The notes beneath the pieces were generated by a model. It was not told the DNA's origin and made no database searches. It saw only the letters and a program-made list of their open reading frames with translations. A stretch of 7,623 nucleotides of DNA from an uncultured Spirochaetales bacterium (GTDB lineage: Bacteria; Spirochaetota; Spirochaetia; Sphaerochaetales; Sphaerochaetaceae), in the NCBI GenBank assembly GCA_937902565.1, contig CALFMX010000179.1:1-7623 (forward strand), given 5' to 3'. Shown here in pieces: positions 5,108 to 7,623 of the stretch (positions are counted from its first letter, which is position 1; each line of letters starts with the position of its first letter). Made by a program: the position numbers and the translations under genes.

Positions 5108-6436
5108 ATGCCTAAGACCGATACCGTCCAGTTCTGGGTCCTCAACCTAGCCTCATTCTTCTCTCAGCTCGTCATCGCCATGATCAACTTGGCCCTGGTC
5201 TACCATCTCAGGTGGACCTTTGGCTTGCGGGCCGACCAGATCGGCCTGGCCGCCTCCATAACGCCGGCAGCCTACCTGGTCCTCTGTATCGTAGGCTCAC
5301 GCTACACCCCCCGCTTTCGCCCCCGCCACCTGGTGGAGGTATCGCTCTTGGGGATGGCCCTTTCGATCGCCCTCCTCGCCGCGACACGTACGCTCGCCGT
5401 CGCCTATCTGGCCCTGGTCCTCTTCGGCTCCTTCATGAGCCTGCTCTGGCCCCAGATCGAGGCGTGGTTCAGCCGGGGCAAGGAGGGGGCACCCCTCAAC
5501 CGTGTAGTCAACGCCTTCAACGTCTCCTGGTCCTTGGGGACCGGGATCTCCTCGTATATAGCGGGCATCCTCATCGAGGTCTCCACCACCACCGCCTTCG
5601 TCGCCTCGATCGCTGTCTTCGTCGCGGTCTTCATGATGATCGCCATAGCCAGCTCGCTGGTCCCCGGGATCCGTGCCGTTGACAGCGAGCGGGTCGCCAA
5701 CCGTCGCGAACAGCCGGTCGACCAATCCACCCCACTGCGCTTCTACTCCTGGGCAGGGATCGTGACCCTCTACACCGGCATGTCGATCGTGATGACGATC
5801 TTCCCGCTCTACGCCCAGGATACGCTCGCCATCAGCGAGTCCACCACCGGCCTCCTGTTGCTCTTCCGCGGGATGAGTACCTGCGTGGGCTTCTATCTCT
5901 TGGGCAGGTTCCACTTCTGGCACTTCAAGCGGCGGTACATCTTCACGGTCCAGATTGCCTTCGGCCTGCTCTGTCTGGCTGCGATGGGCTTCTCCTCCCC
6001 GGTGCCCTATGCACTCTTCTTCGTCCTCTTCGGCTTCCTCTTCGCCTTTGCCTACTCCTTCTACTTCAACAGCGTCAACTGGGTCCTCGTCGCCGAGATT
6101 TTCCCACTCGACCTGCGCGGCGTGGGTGTGGGCTTCGCTGTCTTCACCCAGGGCGCCACGGCCATCTGGTTGTCGTACGCGGCGTCCATCGCCTTTGACG
6201 AGATCTCGTGGCGGTTCTATTTCGTGTTTATCGCGTGCAACCTCGGCGCCGCGACGGTGTACTACTTCTTTTTGCCCGAGACGCGATTCTTGTCGCTGGA
6301 GGAGGTGGCGGCTAAGTTTGGCGATGAGGTGGCTCCGCCTGTGGATAGTAAGTTGGCGGAGGAGGAGGAGAGGGAGGAGAATGGTGGCAAGGCTGATGTT
6401 GCGGCGGATCATGTCGAGGTCTCGAGGAGGGAGTAA
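5108..6436 (+). CDS. Chimeric MFS transporter: bacterial N-terminal part joined to a fungal sugar-porter C terminus
   Basis: The 442-residue frame is a major facilitator protein with about twelve membrane segments. Residues 1 to about 311 look like one bacterial MFS protein: SLLWPQIEAWFSRGKEG near 112-128, VNAFNVSWSLGTG near 134-146, a central cytoplasmic loop near 190-210, then VPYALFFVLFGFL. From about F318 the sequence is a fungal sugar porter: FNSVNWVLVAEIFPLDLRG at 320-338, a helix with FTQGATAIWLSYAASIAFD, SWRFYFVF, PETRFLSLEE at 390-399, and a long acidic, Lys/Glu-rich tail (AEEEEREENGG) typical of eukaryotic transporters. Downstream DNA is AT-richer and gene-poor, as in fungi. The join lies in helix 10, where both families have FAFAYS-like residues. 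Either parent would be a solute/proton transporter; the fused product is probably an assembly artefact and its substrate cannot be named. Confidence 0.75.
   Translation: MPKTDTVQFWVLNLASFFSQLVIAMINLALVYHLRWTFGLRADQIGLAASITPAAYLVLCIVGSRYTPRFRPRHLVEVSLLGMALSIALLAATRTLAVAYLALVLFGSFMSLLWPQIEAWFSRGKEGAPLNRVVNAFNVSWSLGTGISSYIAGILIEVSTTTAFVASIAVFVAVFMMIAIASSLVPGIRAVDSERVANRREQPVDQSTPLRFYSWAGIVTLYTGMSIVMTIFPLYAQDTLAISESTTGLLLLFRGMSTCVGFYLLGRFHFWHFKRRYIFTVQIAFGLLCLAAMGFSSPVPYALFFVLFGFLFAFAYSFYFNSVNWVLVAEIFPLDLRGVGVGFAVFTQGATAIWLSYAASIAFDEISWRFYFVFIACNLGAATVYYFFLPETRFLSLEEVAAKFGDEVAPPVDSKLAEEEEREENGGKADVAADHVEVSRRE
6035..6070. other. Probable chimeric junction B/C inside the MFS gene
   Basis: The bases coding for LFAFAYSFYF mark the change from a bacterial MFS protein to a fungal sugar porter in the same frame. 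Upstream neighbours are bacterial (DUF212, ABC transporter with ribosome sites and Rho-independent terminators). Downstream there is a long non-coding gap and a spliceosomal branch point and acceptor. The exact breakpoint is hidden in the shared stretch. Confidence 0.7.
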
Positions 6437-7070
6437 GCGGGCAAACGTACAAGCAGGGGTGGACATACATAGTCTGAGTAAGAGCCTTGATCGGAATACT
6501 ATTTTTTTGTTTTCCCAACGTTTTCCACAGTTTCGATATTCTGCATGAGAAAGATACTGAATGAGGCTATGCTGAGCTGCCACCACGGTAAATCTCAGCA
6601 GAAATGTTGCCACCCTATCGAGTCACCTCGCTTCTGGACAAGACACGCTGGCTATGCGGTACAAAAGAGCCATAGAAGCTTGAATTTATCACCAGCAGTA
6701 GGTCACTTCTTCCGTGATGGGCGTTATTGTTAGAGGGTAGCCTGTACCGGATAATAGAAGCTCGTTATTGATTACGCCACAACTACATTTGTGCTTTCTT
6801 TCCTCTGGTCTCACCAAGTAGGCACAGCCCGTCACTCCTTTCCACGCGTAATGAGCAAACGCACCGTGAGAGAAACACGTTTGGCAGGCACCTTGGAAAC
6901 TCCTTCATTTCATATATAATGACACAAGTACTACGTCACTTTGCCCAACCGCGTGGCGCCGTTTAACAAAAATCTTACAACTGGAAATCAAGGATTGACT
7001 ATCGACTGCTACTCTACAACACGACCTCAGAAAAGGCATTGTATGTATGCCCAGGGCTCGGATTCTGCAA
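6437..7070. other. Gene-poor intergenic region, probably fungal
   Basis: This gap of about 630 bp is AT-richer than the rest of the window and has no convincing coding region, tRNA, repeat or bacterial terminator. It lies between two convergent genes, so it should hold two 3' untranslated regions. T-rich patches (near 6500) and a TATATAATGA stretch near 6911-6920 are the only noticeable features. The short open frames here have no recognisable content. Confidence 0.5.
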
Positions 7071-7571
7071 CTAGAAAGGGTTGGTCCACGAAATCGGCTT
7101 ATAGCGCTTCCACTCGTCCCTCAGCTTTCGAATCTTCTCGAGCAGCGTCTTGAGTATCGCGTTCTCCTCGCCGGGTTTGTTCGAAATGTTCTCGTTGGTT
7201 GCGGTAAGATAGGCGTCGACCAGGTCCTCGATGTAGTCGTCCATGTACTTGACGGCCTTGTCTCGCGCCTTGGTCGCCTGCGCCTTCATGAACTTGTTCC
7301 ACTCGCTTTCGAGGTCCTTGGACACCCACTTGTCCCACTCTTCGCCACTGTTGGTCTCGCGCTTCCATTTCGGCATGAGATCCTCGTCCAGCTTCTTTAG
7401 CCGCGCGGCGACGCGCTCCTTTTCGTCGATGAGCCGCGTGTTGACATCGGTGTCTTGGAGGTATTTCATGGCCGTCATGACGTCCTTGAGGTTCTTGATG
7501 GCCTTGTCTGGATCGGACCTCTCGTAGACACCCATGGTCTCCTCCGAGTTGATCTCTTTCCTTCCCCACAT
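7071..7571 (-). CDS. Hypothetical charged helical protein, probably the last exon of a fungal gene
   Basis: I do not recognise this 166-residue product. It is soluble, very rich in Lys, Glu, Asp and Arg, with no membrane segment or signal peptide, and should be largely alpha-helical (for example DPDKAIKNLKDVMTAMKYL, ARLKKLDEDLMPKWKRE, TLLEKIRKLRDEWKRYK). It has several Trp residues in a repeated WDKW / EWNK-like setting and ends KPISWTNPF. Third-position G/C is strong, supporting real coding on this strand. The first codon directly follows a fungal-type intron end (branch point CTAAC, then ACAG), and an in-frame TGA stands inside that putative intron. The frame is therefore either a 3' exon with more gene beyond the window, or a short gene starting at ATG 7571 or 7535. 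Function unknown. Confidence 0.6.
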   Translation of the reverse strand: MWGRKEINSEETMGVYERSDPDKAIKNLKDVMTAMKYLQDTDVNTRLIDEKERVAARLKKLDEDLMPKWKRETNSGEEWDKWVSKDLESEWNKFMKAQATKARDKAVKYMDDYIEDLVDAYLTATNENISNKPGEENAILKTLLEKIRKLRDEWKRYKPISWTNPF

Positions 7572-7588
7572 CTGTCATGTTTTGTTAG
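7572..7588 (-). other. Putative fungal intron branch point and 3' splice site
   Basis: On the minus strand CTAAC (7588-7584) fits the fungal branch-point consensus CTRAY. It is followed 13 bases after the branch A by ACAG, ending at 7572. The open frame begins at the next base. The 5' splice site would lie beyond the window edge or in the last 35 bases, where I see none. Confidence 0.45.
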
Positions 7589-7623
7589 CCATCTCGTTTC
7601 CGTTTCCTTGGTGCATATATATA

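Noticed and set aside
6344..6356. GTAAGT in the MFS C-terminal coding region as a fungal 5' splice site
   Set aside because: The frame reads on through a plausible acidic tail to a stop at 6436, and I see no branch point and acceptor pair that would give a better C terminus.
5297..6613. A 438-codon open frame on the minus strand opposite the MFS gene
   Set aside because: It is an antisense shadow of a GC-rich, strongly biased coding region. Its product is low-complexity Arg/Gly/Glu/His-rich sequence with no domain, while the plus strand encodes a clear transporter.
6437..7070. Possible tRNA, mobile element or CRISPR in the gene-poor stretch
   Set aside because: I found no cloverleaf arms, no T-loop consensus, no direct repeat series and no terminal inverted repeats.
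7047..7400. Plus-strand frames opposite the hypothetical fungal protein
   Set aside because: Codon bias fits the minus strand better. The plus-strand product (Leu/Val-rich) lies wholly within the antisense of that gene and shows no start context or family features.

Overview
The window looks like a composite of three unrelated DNA sources joined end to end. Each joint lies inside a coding sequence, in frame, at a motif that the two joined protein families share.

Segment A (1 to about 800-830) is alphaproteobacterial, most like Acetobacteraceae. It holds the C-terminal end of the cytochrome c maturation protein CcmF, overlapped by an ATGA with the start of the thiol-disulfide oxidoreductase CcmG/DsbE. 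At the CcmG WCPPC active site the reading frame passes into a different TlpA-like thioredoxin, and codon use changes there (almost all Leu as CTG before, frequent CTC after; Ile ATT before, ATC after). The ccmH gene that normally follows is missing.

Segment B (about 830 to about 6050) is bacterial and probably from a spirochaete (Sphaerochaeta/Treponema-like). The main pointer is the substrate-binding protein, whose signal peptide ends in the AGGKKE-type sequence common in that phylum. It holds the rest of the TlpA-like protein, a convergent haemolysin III/PAQR membrane protein, and a polar amino-acid ABC importer (ATPase, permease and binding protein, all on the minus strand). A DUF212 divergent PAP2-type membrane protein and a divergent MFS transporter follow. 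The binding-protein gene ends at a strong UUCG-loop terminator and the permease-ATPase pair has its own promoter. The two promoters share a layout: TTGAC(A/T), then an AT-rich palindrome in the 17-bp spacer, plus a second similar palindrome about three or four helical turns upstream. This suggests one regulator, perhaps ArgR-like, for both transcription units.

Segment C (about 6050 to 7623) looks fungal. Inside the last third of the MFS gene the protein becomes a fungal sugar-porter C terminus (EIFPLDLRG, PETRFLSLEE). A gene-poor, AT-richer stretch of about 630 bp follows, then an unrecognised, highly charged protein on the minus strand. Its first codon is directly preceded by a fungal-type branch point (CTAAC) and 3' splice site, so it is probably the last exon of an intron-containing gene.

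The simplest reading is a chimeric metagenomic assembly joined at short conserved coding stretches, not a natural three-domain operon. Genes within each segment are believable. The two junction-spanning proteins, and any functional link across the junctions, should not be trusted.
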